From the NCBI GenBank assembly GCA_037178855.1, contig JASJZC010000006.1:9156501-9220500 (forward strand): a stretch of 64,000 nucleotides of DNA, in the 5' to 3' direction. Shown one piece after another: positions 49,067 to 60,109 of this stretch (the stretch's first letter is position 1; every line of letters begins with the position of its first letter). The translations under genes and the position numbers were made by a program. This DNA comes from Oscheius sp. JU75. Taxonomy: Eukaryota; Nematoda; Chromadorea; Rhabditida; Rhabditidae. Under the pieces are notes generated by a model. It saw only the letters and a program-made list of their open reading frames with translations. It made no database searches and had not been told where the DNA came from.

Positions 49067-49321
49067 TTATTCTTCTCTTCCCAAGTTCTTTATCATTTTC
49101 GTCGGCTTGGCGGCGCAGCGACCCAGGTAGGTGGTTCCATTCCTGTTGACTCCCATCAGATGTCCAATGGCCGACAGCAGATTCCATCGGCGAAGATATT
49201 CAGCTTCGAGCTCTGGATTCCTCATATATTCGTAAAGCAGCGTGAGATGAGAGTCGGAGCGGGGAACCATTCTTGACGAATTGACGTTGTCAATGATTTT
49301 GTTCAGATAGAGTCTCTTTCC
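49067..49321 (-). CDS. Unrecognised protein, C-terminal exon only
   Basis: An 85-codon segment opens just after an acceptor (CAAGTTAG) and ends in a stop. It starts GKRLYLNKIIDNVNSSR and includes HLTLLYEYMRNPELEAEYL, a well-formed helical sequence with protein-like composition. I do not recognise the family, and I could not find the preceding exons with confidence; the frameshifted fragment at 49763-50000 lies at the right place but may be unrelated. Confidence 0.4.
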   Translation of the reverse strand, partial: GKRLYLNKIIDNVNSSRMVPRSDSHLTLLYEYMRNPELEAEYLRRWNLLSAIGHLMGVNRNGTTYLGRCAAKPTKMIKNLGREE

Positions 49322-49762
49322 CTAACTTGATAGGTACTGTATATCATTACCGAATTGAAAAATGCACGTGACAACACGTTTGAAGGAGGGGCCCACCTGC
49401 CGAACTATTACCAAAATATGTTCAAAACGCTGGAGCCGTGTGCAAAAAGACAATTGTCTGCTATCAAGGGATGCATCTTATTTGTTTTTGGTTGAGACAG
49501 TGGAACAGAGAGAGAGAGAGAGAGAGACAGCGAGTTTTCAAAAGTGAGGCCACCAGGACTTGTGTCTGCATCACCGGTCCATGTTTCTATCGCAACAAGA
49601 ACTGTTGCGAGCCGTACAAGAAAGCCATTGAGAGACATATGTAGATTCGTCCGTAAGCTACCAAAGAACAAGAAACTCTGAAAGCACTCTGAAAACATAA
49701 AATTGTGTAGAGTTTGATGTTTTATAAAAGCTACAAAACCCAAGAAGAAGTCGCTACCACCT

Positions 49763-50000
49763 TCAGTCCGCACGACTTCGGCGGCTCCGCAAAATGCTGA
49801 AGATGGAGGGTAGCAGCTTCAAATGGTCGTCGTCGAGAAGCCGCAGCAGGAATAACAGGCGGTCAGGAAGATAGCCAAGCTGTGTCTTCACATCGGTCAC
49901 GATCAGCAAAGGAACCAGCCGACGAGCCGAAGGTCAAATTCCTCTATCTTCTCCATCTTCTGGTCCACATTGCCGAGTTCATCAGGCTCATGATCGAACT
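49763..50000 (-). pseudogene. Frameshifted coding fragment, family unknown
   Basis: One frame reads VEFDHEPDELGNVDQKMEK, then EEFDLRLV, and hits a stop; the frame two bases on continues LLIVTDVKTQLGYLPDRLLF and LLPSIFSILRSRR before stopping. The break lies at a near-tandem 8-base repeat (CGGCTCGT/CGGCTGGT on the minus strand, about 49913-49930). It looks like a gene fragment broken by a small duplication, or a sequencing error. Confidence 0.35.
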
Positions 50001-50244
50001 CTACAGTCAGGCTTGAATTTTTCCTAGTTCACTCGAACATAGAGACAATGAAAAATATAAGAGGTCATGTCACCAACTTACGATATGGACGCTACTTAAT
50101 TTCTTATAATCACAACAAACTGACAGACTGACACTTTCTGTCTCTCTATCAACGAGCTTCATCCTTACACATAAAAAGGCAGCGTTGCACTTCCGTAAGA
50201 GAAATTGAGGATGAAATAATTAACAACATTTCATTAAATGACAA

Positions 50245-51649
50245 CTATCTCCGTTGATTGATGGAAGCATTGAAGAATGTCTTCGAAACTCTACGTACTT
50301 GTAAAGGAAATATGCCCATGTACAGAGCAATGAATTTGTATTGTCTCTCGTCTAATTCGTTATGTTGTTGCCGATGTCTAACTAAAGGTCCGCGATTGTT
50401 AACGATTTCTTGAAAGCGGCCCCTGAAAGTTATAATAATAGTGGTGCTGCTGGACGAAACAATCTTACGAGGCTCTACGATCACCTAGATAACCAATGTA
50501 AATGCCTTCGCAGGTGAGACACTGAGCCATGTAGACGATGTTTGTCATTTGACAGTCACATCTATCTTCGTTCCATCGAAAAGGGCACGTTGCTAGGTTA
50601 TTACACTGCTAAAATTTAAGAAAAATTAGTTCTTCGTTGTGACAAAATTCACTCCAAGTGTCACTATGTTCATTGGATGAATAAGTTGAGAAGACCGCAA
50701 GAGCTCAAAATTGAACGATTGTACAAATATTTTACACTTACTGCTTCCAATTCAATAGTTTCAAAGTGTAGTCGTATGTTGTCATCTGACAGAGGCTGTA
50801 TATCCAACACAACACCCTAAACGAGATAATGTTGCTCAAAATACTGGACTTACCCCACCGAGGTTCTGAATAGCCCTTTCTAATTCCATGTTTTCCTGAC
50901 GCTTCTCTTCAAGTTCATCATTTTTCTGCTGAAGCTGATTGACAAGATCCATGTTTTCCTGACGGTTCTCTTCAAGTTCAACATCTTTCTGCTGAAGCTG
51001 ATTGACAAGATCGGTATTTGTCCGATACATCCGACTGAGGTCATCATCTTTCTGCTGAAGCTTATTGACAAGATCCATGTTTTCCTGACGCTTCTCTTCA
51101 AGTTCAACATCTTTCTGCTGAAGCTTATTGACAAGATCCATGTTTTCCTGACGCTTCTCTTCAAGTTCAACATCTTTCTGCTGAAGCTTATTGACAAGAT
51201 CCATGTTTTCCTGAGGCTTCTCTTCAAGTTCAACATCTTTCTGCTGAAGCTCCTGAAGCGAAAAGTTTCCGTATAAAGTGTTGCGATTTTTAGGAAGGGT
51301 CATTTCAGATCAAAATTTGATTGAGCAAAACCCACATCAACAAGTTCGACAGTTTTGCTTACTGGGTATCTTTCTCTGTTACTATTTTCACTTAGTGCTT
51401 GTTTATAATGTGAGTGCTTTAAACAAAAACTGCGAAGAAAAGTTGCGAAGGACCTTAAGCAGTTCCTTTAGCTCGTATATGATCCCTCCCTTGATGTCCA
51501 GCCCTTTAAGAAGCTTTTGAATACGATCCTCGGGGGTTTCTTTCTTCGCCTCTTCCGAACGGCTGAAAATTGCAATTACACAAAAATGACAATTTTTACC
51601 TTCCAGACGCGCCAGACCCTGACTTCATTTCTGACCCCTCTAGAGGCAT
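50245..51649 (-). CDS. Coiled-coil protein with cysteine-rich GIY-YIG-like C-terminus
   Basis: Six exons join in phase on the minus strand: 51649-51600, 51562-51454, 51252-50854, 50816-50742, 50608-50469, 50422-50245, giving about 316 residues. An acceptor (TTTCTAG) directly precedes the ATG, as in spliced-leader genes. After a short N-terminus (MPLEGSEMKSGSG) come six tandem 21-residue units of the type LQQKDVELEEKRQENMDLVNK, i.e. exactly three heptads each, which should form one long coiled coil. Then a cysteine-rich part (CPFRWNEDRCDCQ) leads into NIVYMAQC and EGIYIGYLGDRR, followed by GRF and a conserved-looking RH. This spacing resembles a GIY-YIG nuclease core (Y...YIG...R), also found at the end of Penelope-like elements. 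Whether the nuclease site is complete is unclear. I do not know a family with this fusion. Confidence 0.6.
50869..51252 (-). repeat. 63-bp coding tandem repeat
   Basis: Six units of 63 bp coding for the 21-residue coiled-coil repeat. Units 2 and 3 are identical at the protein level, unit 4 is the most diverged (DDDLSRMYRTNT), and the last ends in NMELERA. Confidence 0.8.
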
Positions 51650-51786
51650 CTAGAAACCCACTTTTAATATTAAACGTATTTCTGTGTCTCTGGAAGAAAG
51701 AGCCTTCGTCGGGTGTTGACATTTGTGTTTGTATACGAAAAAGTGTCGTTTGCCGAAAAAGGAAATGAAGACCATTTTTGGGACAA

Positions 51787-51865
51787 CTGAAGTAGGTATA
51801 AAAGCATCTCTACGGTAGGGACTCCCGCCACGAATGAGCGGGCAGGCAAACAACACTGGGATAGA
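51787..51865. repeat. Dispersed repeat, copy 1 of a local pair
   Basis: Shares ACGGTAGGGACTCCCGCCAC, then GAATGAGCG and AACACTGGG, with 52277-52352. Weaker similarity continues to the left. Identity unknown. Confidence 0.5.
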
Positions 51866-52276
51866 AACATTCGAATATGTATTTTAAACAAAAAGTTAAC
51901 GAGGTGTTCGAAACAAACATGTGACTCATTGGTGTGAAACTTTGGCGGACGATGTTGAGTGGAGATAGACAGACAGTAAGTCAGTGGGGCTCTGAGCTCA
52001 TTCTTATAACAAACAGCAATAGTAAAAGATTTACGAACAATTAAAGCAGCTGGCTCTACCCGGGGCATTGGGGGAAGAGAGGCAGTTCCTTCGAAAGTAT
52101 AACTTTAGAAATGTTCCCGTTTGACCAAAAAAGTTCTTCTCCCAATTTTTAGATACAAGTAATGCGGGCAACAAGTAGCTCCAAAGCAAAATACAACTCA
52201 AGGTTTTCACAAATGTAAGGAAATATGTTGAAAGCCGTCTTCGAAAATAAGATGCTTGTTGGTGTTTTTAGGCCAA

Positions 52277-52352
52277 GTGAAGTCGACATAAGAGCAACAA
52301 TACGGTGGGGCTCCCGCCACGAATGAGCGAGCAAGTAGATAACACTGGGGCG
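52277..52352. repeat. Dispersed repeat, copy 2 of a local pair
   Basis: Matches 51787-51865 in the same orientation. The rest of 51870-52790 shows no gene. Confidence 0.5.
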
Positions 52353-52790
52353 GAGCCAGGCGGTGTAGGCGTAAGCATTGTGCCGTTGACACGAGCTCAT
52401 GTTTATGACCAGTAGATGGTCACATCACATCTTTTCGCAACGACTGAGTAAGCTTGCGTAATTGCGAGGAACACGCTCCAACTTCAAAACAAAGAGGCAT
52501 ATCCTGGTCGCTTTAAAAGGGTGTGAAGAGTGAGCGATTAATGAGAGTCACAGTCAGAAGCCAGGGTTAGAGAAATCATGCAAGATTTAAGAACTGGAAG
52601 CGGGACAGACAATCGAAAGAGAATGTCGGATAAGAATGCGGGCTCTCCTGACTCTTTTATCATTGTTTGCTCTCTGCCCCTATCAGCAATTTAGATGTCA
52701 GTGTCGTTGAAAAGCATTCGGACACACACCGTACATGCAGTTTTGAGCAGACAAAAAATGTTAATGGAACTCGAGATATAAAACTGTTAC

Positions 52791-53690
52791 GAACATTTAC
52801 ATTTACATTTTATTTGACGGTATCAAAGGGGTTTCCTAAACTGGGTCCCTTGCCGCTCCCATGGCTCGAACCCACTCTTCGCCGTCCAATCTTGCCGCTC
52901 GCATCCACGTTGCGGGGGCTCTTCCTATCCTCTCGGATGCTCTCCTTAGGTCATCCTCCCATCTCATACAGGGCCTACCAATGACGCGTCGCTGGTCCAG
53001 GGGTATCCATTCAGTCGTGGCTCTCGACCATCCCGTCCTTCGCTGCAACTCTTCTTGCCCACTTCAGCTTTCTCCTCTAAGCCAGGTCCAGGATGTTGGG
53101 GAGCTGGATCATTCTTCGAACATCTTCGTTCCTCACGCGGTAGAGAAGAGTAAGGCCTAACATTGCTCTTTCCTGTCGTCTCTGTACGGCTGCCAGTTTC
53201 TTCAACTCATCAGTTCGAAGGCTCCAGACTTCACAGCCATACAGCAAACTTGGCACGATACAGGTCAGATAGACTCGCCTCTTCATCCTTGTCGGCGCGA
53301 TTCTCTTGGTAAGGAACAGACGATGACGATTGAATGCACCCCATGCAGCTCCGATTCTCCGAGGTAACTCTTGGTTTTCTGTGGTGCACGTAACCGAACT
53401 TCCAAGATAGGTGTAGTGCTGGACAAATTGGATTTGTTGGCCAGATTGAAGCAGATCCCCCTCGTAGACATTGGTCATCGCAACTGTCTTGCGGAGATTG
53501 ACTTCCAATCCAATCCTACGGCTTGTTTGCTCCAGTTCGGTCACCATGCTAGGAACATGGAATCGGGTATACAAGATTCCTATTTCGTAAGAAGAGACGC
53601 TAGAAACTTCCTTCTTCTCAAAGCTGTGTAGCCACCCGGTTACATACACTTATCACCTTATTCACCTATGCGACTAGCGTAGATCTCAAG
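52791..53690 (-). mobile_element. RTE-type LINE, 5'-truncated relic
   Basis: The minus strand codes the C-terminal part of a reverse transcriptase polyprotein of RTE type: YLGSSVTC, RRIGAAWGAFNRHR, LYGCEVWSLRTDELKKL, AVQRRQERAMLGL, then in another frame TTEWIPLDQRR, GRPCMRWEDDLRR and a C-terminus with WVRAMGAARDP. The frame breaks near 53050-53090. The 3' end runs into a short tandem tail (AAATGTAAATGTAAATG on the minus strand, 52791-52810), as usual for RTE elements. Inactive. Confidence 0.75.
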
Positions 53691-54250
53691 GCTCTGCATT
53701 CTTCGAAATTTCGGTGCCACCAGTCTCTGCCAGCTAACTCTCGAGCACCGTCTTCTCATCACTGACGTCTCCCGCCTATTGATCTTTGGTAGTAGTTAAA
53801 CAGGCGCCCTGACTCGATTTTACTCGAAATTACTGATTCTCATTGTGCTATGATTACTTTGTACAGTAAAATCTTTGACTTGGGTGCTGAGAAAACATAC
53901 AAGGTTCTGTTTCCCCTCTATCCATAAAAAGTGTCTCTGTGAAGTGTTTGTCCTCACTATACAGTATACATGAAGTTGAAAACGATTGGCGCGAAGAACA
54001 AGCAAGCCGAGCTGCCCAAGTATACTATACAGTTGGTTTGTATTTGCCCGTCAGAAGTTGGAAATCTAATCCCTTTCCTGCACGGTTCAGTTTCGAATGA
54101 ATTCCTGTCTGGATCAGACATCCTTCAACCCGGTCTCAGTGCCATTTTTAGCCAAAAGAAAGCAATAATACTTCGCCAAAACACCCTGCTCAAGGAGTGA
54201 ATTGGGTGGGAACAGTTGGGGGAGGGAAGGTATCACCTATAGCTTCGTTT
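53691..54250. other. No recognised feature
   Basis: Short overlapping frames only. Some of it may be older LINE sequence, but I cannot support an identification. Confidence 0.3.
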
Positions 54251-55490
54251 TCAATCCAACAGACTAGCTAGTGATCCAAAATGCGTCGAGACGTGCTGAA
54301 TAATTTTAGAACGGCCTGACCGAATAAGAGAACCTAAATCGTTATCCGAACGATGCTCTACACGACGTCGACTTTGATGTGATTGCTCTAAGCGAGGTCA
54401 AAAGAAGAGGACGAGGAAGCCAAATCGTGCAATCGACAGGACATCTGCTGCTACATGACGGTCAGATCGGATTCATCGTGAACAGAAGATGGTCTTCATG
54501 CGACGATTTTGCAACAAGATGTGGCGAGAACTGGGTACAGATGGCTAAGGCGGATCCCGACAACTTCAGACAGAGCAAAATGCGACATATCGAAATGATA
54601 TGATAATCGTAAACAAATAAATAAATAAAAATAAATAAAATCGTTATCCTCCAAAAGTCGACTTACCCTGAACGTGAAAGAGTTTAGATGCTTGGAATTT
54701 GCTCTAACCAGGGATAGTTTGGGATGTATTTTGAATTGAACAGTTCTGCCATTGGAAGGACGGAAAATGAATAGATCACCTAGACTAGTGTAACCGTTAC
54801 CATTAATAACTTTTCTGACAAAAAGAACATCTGCAACCATTCTTCTCAAAAAAGAGAATGAAGTTTTAAGAAGTTGATACGATACTCATAACTGGGCAAG
54901 TCTACGTAGTTCAATCCTGGGTTATTTCTTAATCACAAGATTCTTGAGAAACCTCTTTGTATTTTCTCTATACTTTCCGAGTCCTTCTTTAAGCTTGGAT
55001 TCCAGTGGATAGACCCAAATTCCAAATGGGAACGTACATAAGTAGTGAACATTTTAGTCATAAGCTTAGGATCAACTGAGAGGAAGAGTCTAAAAATTCT
55101 ATACATAGCGATATTAGCCATTTTGATGATGTGTTGATACTGGGGTCTGAATGAGAGTGTATTATCATACCTTATACCCAAATCTCTGGCTAAGTTACGC
55201 GTATCAATCAAGTAACCATTTACATGGTAAAACATGTTAGGATTTTTAGCCCCCAGATGCATGCAGAGCGTCTTATTTTCAGCAATAGTTAATTTTAGCT
55301 CACTAAAGAATAAGAAGATTCTATCGATGTGTAATACTTCACTGCTATATTGACTTGAATCAGCCTCAAATGACACGTATATTTTGACGTCATCTGCGAA
55401 CTGGGTAAACTTGACCTCAGGTGGCAACTGACAAAAACGAATTAAGCCAGCAACATATATATTGAAAAGGGTAGAGCATGACAATACAGC
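54251..55490 (-). mobile_element. Second LINE relic (Jockey/CR1-like reverse transcriptase), 5'-truncated
   Basis: On the minus strand TLFNIYVAGLIRFC, then the catalytic-type FADDVKIY motif, then LDLGIRYDNTLSF-like and FEFGSIHWNP-like segments are typical of the palm and thumb of a non-LTR reverse transcriptase. The frame continues at 54849-54650 and, beyond the nested insertion, to a stop at 54251. The left part of the enzyme is missing: at about 55490 the sequence switches abruptly to Helitron helicase. Confidence 0.7.
54348..54637 (+). mobile_element. Nested LINE fragment with endonuclease start, A-rich tail and 12-bp target duplication
   Basis: Flanked by AAATCGTTATCC at 54336-54347 and 54638-54649, a perfect 12-bp direct repeat. 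The insert (290 bp) codes DFDVIALSEVKRRGRGSQIV and GQIGFIVNRRW, an AP-endonuclease-type start as in RTE/CR1 LINEs, then jumps to a short end with (AAATA)n-like tail. It is thus an internally deleted copy inserted in the older LINE relic. Confidence 0.7.
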
Positions 55491-56403
55491 CAATCCTTAG
55501 CTCGAGCTTGTGAGGGGGGAGGCTAGAGGGGGTTAAAGAGTTGAGAAACTCGGAAGACAAGGCCCATTGGTTTTGTGTATCTTCTTTTTCTACTGGATCG
55601 AAGCTCAAGAAGACGCTTTTTTGTCCTAAACTTTCCCTTTCGTGACGCTAGAAACTCTTTACCTGTCATTTTATTGAGAATTCGCAGGTTCATCTGGTCA
55701 ACATTAACATTTTTGGGACAAAGGATCGCTCTTACGTTCAAGTGCTCTGAGTCGTCGTAGATTCCTTCAAAAATCTCCTCTACCAAGTCTCCGGTGCTAA
55801 ACATTATCTTTTCAAAGTTTCTATGCAAATTCTTACCTCAAGATTTCTCGCGGAATTTCTATTTTTCCTTCTTCGTTTTTCCCAATTTTGTCTTCGCCCA
55901 CTTTTAGGAGAAACACTTTGAATTCATTCGATTCGCTAGAGGCTCGCATATTGTCGTGCTATCTGAATCTGCTGAAGGAGAATAGAGGCGAATGCTTCAT
56001 GCAGCAGGCGTATGCATTCAAAGAGAAGAGTTTGTTTGGGATGGGCAGCACCTACAAATACTAATGTCCTTGGGTAATATTCCAATTACCAGGCGGAAAT
56101 CGCCTCCCATTAGCACCGTTTTGCCACCAAATGGGACGTTGAGTTGATTTGTGGCGTCGCGAAGAACAGTATCGATGGTGTTCAGGACCTTGTCCAATAG
56201 CATGGAGCACTCGTCTATTATGAGGACGTCGAGATCTCTGAGAAGTCTTCCCTCCCTAGTATGTGGCTTCAGCGAGCTGGATTCGCAGTTTTGGGCAATG
56301 TTGAACTTGAAAAATGAAGCAATCGTCCTGCCTTCGAGTAGTAGATTAGCGGCGATTCCAGTCCACGCAGTACACATGACTGTCTTTCCCTCACCGCGCA
56401 ATA

Positions 56404-57678
56404 CAGGGTGCGGCATAATTACGGTAACAAAGTATTTGCTACGTAAAAACACGAGTCGAGCATAACAAGAAAAACGACCATATAGGTTTTATTTGCTATA
56501 AAAAACTAAACAAAATGACATGTTAACATTCGAAGAGGTCGCCATCAGCGTCGATACAGGCTTGAAGTCTCTTGGTGAAGGCGTCGACTGTGGCGCCCAG
56601 GTACGCAACATCTAACTCATTCCATGCCTTCTCCAGTGCTCTCTTCAGGGAGTCGATGTTCTTGTGTGGCTTTGAGCAGGCTTTAGCTTCGAGAACACTC
56701 CAGACAGAGTAATCCAGCGGATTGAGATCCGGAGACCATTGGTTAAAGTCGATAAAGTCTGGGAAGTTCTGCCTGCACCATGCTTGAACGGAATGATGCT
56801 TGTGAGCTGGAGCTCCGTCCTGTTGAAAGCAGAAGTGCTTGTTTCCAAAGTGTCTTTTTGCCCAGGGCATAAGTTGGCTCTTCAGCATGTCGAGATAATT
56901 GCTGCCGTTGATCTTGATTCCTTGAGGAACGAAAATGAGAGGAGACTTTCCGTCAGAAGTGATACCGGCAAAGACCATGACACTTTTTGGGTAGCCGGTT
57001 CGTTGTATGGTCACTTTTGGCTTCGAACTGGAGTAGATTCGGTCATTCTGCTTATTCAAGAACTGCTCCACGGTGAATACTTTTTCATCAGTGAACAGGA
57101 TCGTCTTGTGCGCTCCGCGTCGGAAACGTCTCAGTAACTCGGTGGCTCGATCCTTTCTCTTTGCTTTGGCTGCTATTGAGAGATATTGGCCCTTGGTTTG
57201 CTTGTAACACTTCTTCTTCAACTTCTTTTCAACAATTCTACCCATCGAGCGTCCCGAAATTCCTATGTCTTTCGCCATTTTGCGTACCGAACGGGCCGGG
57301 TTCTTTCGAAGACGATCGCGCACTTTCTTGATATTGGCTGTAGTTGTTACAGAAATTGGTCTTCCACGTCCACAACGATCGGCCAGACTTCCCAGCTCCT
57401 TGAACCGTGCTAGAGTGGTGGAGACTAGCTTGCGGGACACGTTGAGCCGTCTGGAGATCTCGGACGCTCGAATGCCATCTCGATGAAGGTGAACGATTGA
57501 TGCACGATGAGGTGACGGTTTGGTCATGCTAAAAACTGAGACATGTTTGGTGTTAAATATTAGAGAACATAAATGACTGTTGAGAGAAAAGCAGAAAAAA
57601 CTAAAATGTATTTATAAATTCTTAAAAAATGAATTTCCGCGCACGCGCATGTTGTTACCGTAATTATGCCGCACCCTG
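56404..57678 (-). mobile_element. Intact Tc1/mariner-type transposon, 1,275 bp
   Basis: Perfect 27-bp terminal inverted repeats (starting CAGGGTGCGGCATAATTACG) at 56404-56430 and 57652-57678, flanked by TA at 56402-56403 and 57679-57680. It contains one uninterrupted transposase gene. Inserted into the Helitron relic between Walker A and the next helicase motif. Perfect ends and intact frame point to a recent insertion. Confidence 0.95.
56523..57527 (-). CDS. Mariner-type transposase, 334 aa
   Basis: DDE transposase catalysing cut-and-paste transposition at TA sites. N-terminal paired-like helix-turn-helix (GIRASEISRRLNVSRKLVST), a GRGRP motif between the two DNA-binding halves, a second HTH (SVRKMAKDIGISGRSMGRIV), then catalytic blocks FTDEKVFTVEQ, QQDGAPAHKH and WSPDLNPLDYSVW. 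I count 34 residues between the second and third catalytic aspartates (DD34D), whereas the helix-turn-helix, GRGRP and SPDLNPLD context recalls Tc1-like and maT groups. Single exon, full length, no stop or frameshift. Start ATG 57527-57525. Confidence 0.93.
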   Translation of the reverse strand: MTKPSPHRASIVHLHRDGIRASEISRRLNVSRKLVSTTLARFKELGSLADRCGRGRPISVTTTANIKKVRDRLRKNPARSVRKMAKDIGISGRSMGRIVEKKLKKKCYKQTKGQYLSIAAKAKRKDRATELLRRFRRGAHKTILFTDEKVFTVEQFLNKQNDRIYSSSKPKVTIQRTGYPKSVMVFAGITSDGKSPLIFVPQGIKINGSNYLDMLKSQLMPWAKRHFGNKHFCFQQDGAPAHKHHSVQAWCRQNFPDFIDFNQWSPDLNPLDYSVWSVLEAKACSKPHKNIDSLKRALEKAWNELDVAYLGATVDAFTKRLQACIDADGDLFEC

Positions 57679-60109
57679 TATGTTGAAGATCGTTTCGTAA
57701 CAGAAGGTATTTCCCGAGCCGCCCGGTCCATCGAGTAGCACTAACCGTTCCCGTCCAGACAGGACTGCGTCCATCTAAATTTAGAACGTATCCAAACTCT
57801 TATGTAATTCTTACAGCTTCTTTCTGCTGCCTGTTATTTTCTACTTTAGCATACATTTCCTGCCCCATGGTTCCGTAATCCGGGGTGTCGTCTGCCATCG
57901 GTGCAGGCTCAGCATATCGTGTTTGGATGAACTGTTCCAGAACGATGTGGAGAGGACCACACATCTCCAAAATATCGTAGTATGCCAATGCTTCGGCATC
58001 AGCGATAGTGCGTCCTCGATTAACATAGTCTTCCGACATTTGGACCTTTCAATCTTCCCACATTTGGTTACCACATGAAGGCTGGTCGAACGCGAGAAGA
58101 GTTGCAAAAACACTTCGTAATGCAGGAGGCATTTTAAAGTGTGCTGCATCAGCCATCGCCTCATTGAAATGATGCGGAGTTCGGATCAATCCGAGCTCTT
58201 TGGCTGCCTCTTCCGCTGTTTGGAACCTGGTTCCATTGACCGTGAACAATTCTTTATAGCTTGTGGCTCCGGTTGTGTGCAACAGTAGTAGACGGATACA
58301 ATAGCGTTCCTGCTGCTTTCGACTAACCGAGTGGATCCTTCCAATATTGTTGTTAGCATTTCTCTTGGGGGCCCAGAATCTGTCCTTCTGTAGACCTTAT
58401 ATACTGACTTTACTACCAAAAATACCTTATTGTAAGTGAAGTGCTCGGGAAACTGGTTGTAGGTGACAGTGCGGGGATCGACCGGTCCCAACTTGCGAAG
58501 ACGTCCTTCTGCCTATCATTTCTCCATTCGTTGTGCGCTGTTTCCGCTCGAGCTTGAGCTTTGCCTTGTCACTGCCTTTATAAGTGTACTTGTAAAGGTA
58601 TTTTACGATCTTGATTTCTGCACAGGCTTGGACGTTTATATGAGTGTCATATTTCAGAAGAAGCAGGGGATCATATGGAACAACCCATTGTTTGTTATAG
58701 TACTGAAAACAAAATACTTTGTCTAGCTACAAAACAAGCCTTTGTACGGTCTCCGTCGCCTATCCTGGTCATTGTTCCGGTATCTCTTTTCTTGTAGACA
58801 GGGTATCCGCTGACATTCATATTGGTCTTGGAAGGTATACGGGAACCTTTTTGAGCAGCCGGTTCCATTCCAACACGGAGAGTTGATGCTGCAATCGCGG
58901 TGGATCATGTGGCGAGCAACTTTTTCAAAGAGTTCAGGCTCCCGGTCGAAGTTTGACAGCTCAGCACGGATGTGTCGATCAACATCATCATCGGAACGGA
59001 ATTTGTCGTCACTGTGAAGGGTGAAGATAGCGTGAATGTGGAGCAAGCCCCGCTTTTGCTACTCCACGGTGAAAACAAAAGCGATGACTCTTCCGAACAA
59101 TCGTCTCTCCGTGATATCCTTCATCATTTCCTTTGACTTCATTCGGAAAACGCGCTTGACTAAGTCTGGACGATCAGAGGCTGTTTGTCCTGGGTACAGA
59201 TTCTCCTGTATCTCGCGCTGATTACAGATGAACGTGACAAATATATCGGGCTTTCCGTATCTGCTGGTAATTGTCATGGCATTCTATAAGCTTTTCTTCC
59301 CCAAAATATTGAATGACTTCACTTACCAGATAACAGTTCATCATATAACGTGGACTGGACGTGAACGTTGCTGGAAGAAGGATCCGCGAACCACATTGAC
59401 CTCCTGTGTCGGTGGCAATGAACTCTCGAAGATCGGAGTTCAGATCGTAAGGTAGCCTGATGGTTTCGGATGAATTCCAGATTGCACTGCTCCGTCTTTC
59501 CCCAAGATCCGCAAACGAACTGTTGAAGAAGTTTCCCTCCGTAGAGAATAGAATTGAAGATGTTACAGATAGAGATATAATAACAGTAATAGTCCTTCAG
59601 TGTCATTTTCTTCTGCTCAACAGCTCAATTTGCTTTTTTCACTTGCTTCTTTCTGTCCGCATGATATCCGAAGTCACCTCTGATGAAGAAGAAGGGGTAG
59701 GAGCATGGGTCGAGCATCTAAATCTAGGTATTTTTTCTGTAATCAAACTTGTGCAACCTTGTGAATTACTGGAACTTTTCGTAACCCTCCACCCCTTGCG
59801 TGAACTGTATAGTTCTTTGGGGACGGAACCTCTCCGTTTTCTCCTACGTAAATTAGAGCTACTTCGGCTTTTCTACTCGACGGGGAACAAAGTAGTCCAA
59901 ACTTCCAAAAAAAAAAAATCCCCAGCAGACTCGGATAAGGGTCAAAAACATTTTCTGGGGAGTTTGAGGCATGAGAAATCGTTTGGAAACGGTCCCAGAC
60001 GTCGAAAATGCTTCTTGACCCTTCTACTGCAAAAAAGTGGGGGATTGTCAAAATTTTGCACATTACCGGTCACCACCGATCAAGCAGTGAACCTTACTGG
60101 TGGCTGACA

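Larger units (their letters stand above)
55490..60010 (-). mobile_element. Decayed Helitron, interrupted by a mariner
   Basis: Frameshifted minus-strand pieces follow the same order as the complete Helitron: N-terminal part (ALIYVGENGEVPSPKNY, about 59850), FVCGSWGKTEQCNLEFI (59480), RYGKPDIFVTF (59260), HUH-type LLHIHAIFTLHSDDK (59030), [18 protein letters not shown] (58470), then helicase pieces to 55500. The Walker A lysine is replaced (GPGGSGNT, codon at 57709-57711), and several frames are broken, so it is dead. The region 56404-57678 is a later mariner insertion. No termini are recognisable; the C-terminal end is cut by the LINE relic at about 55490. Confidence 0.8.
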
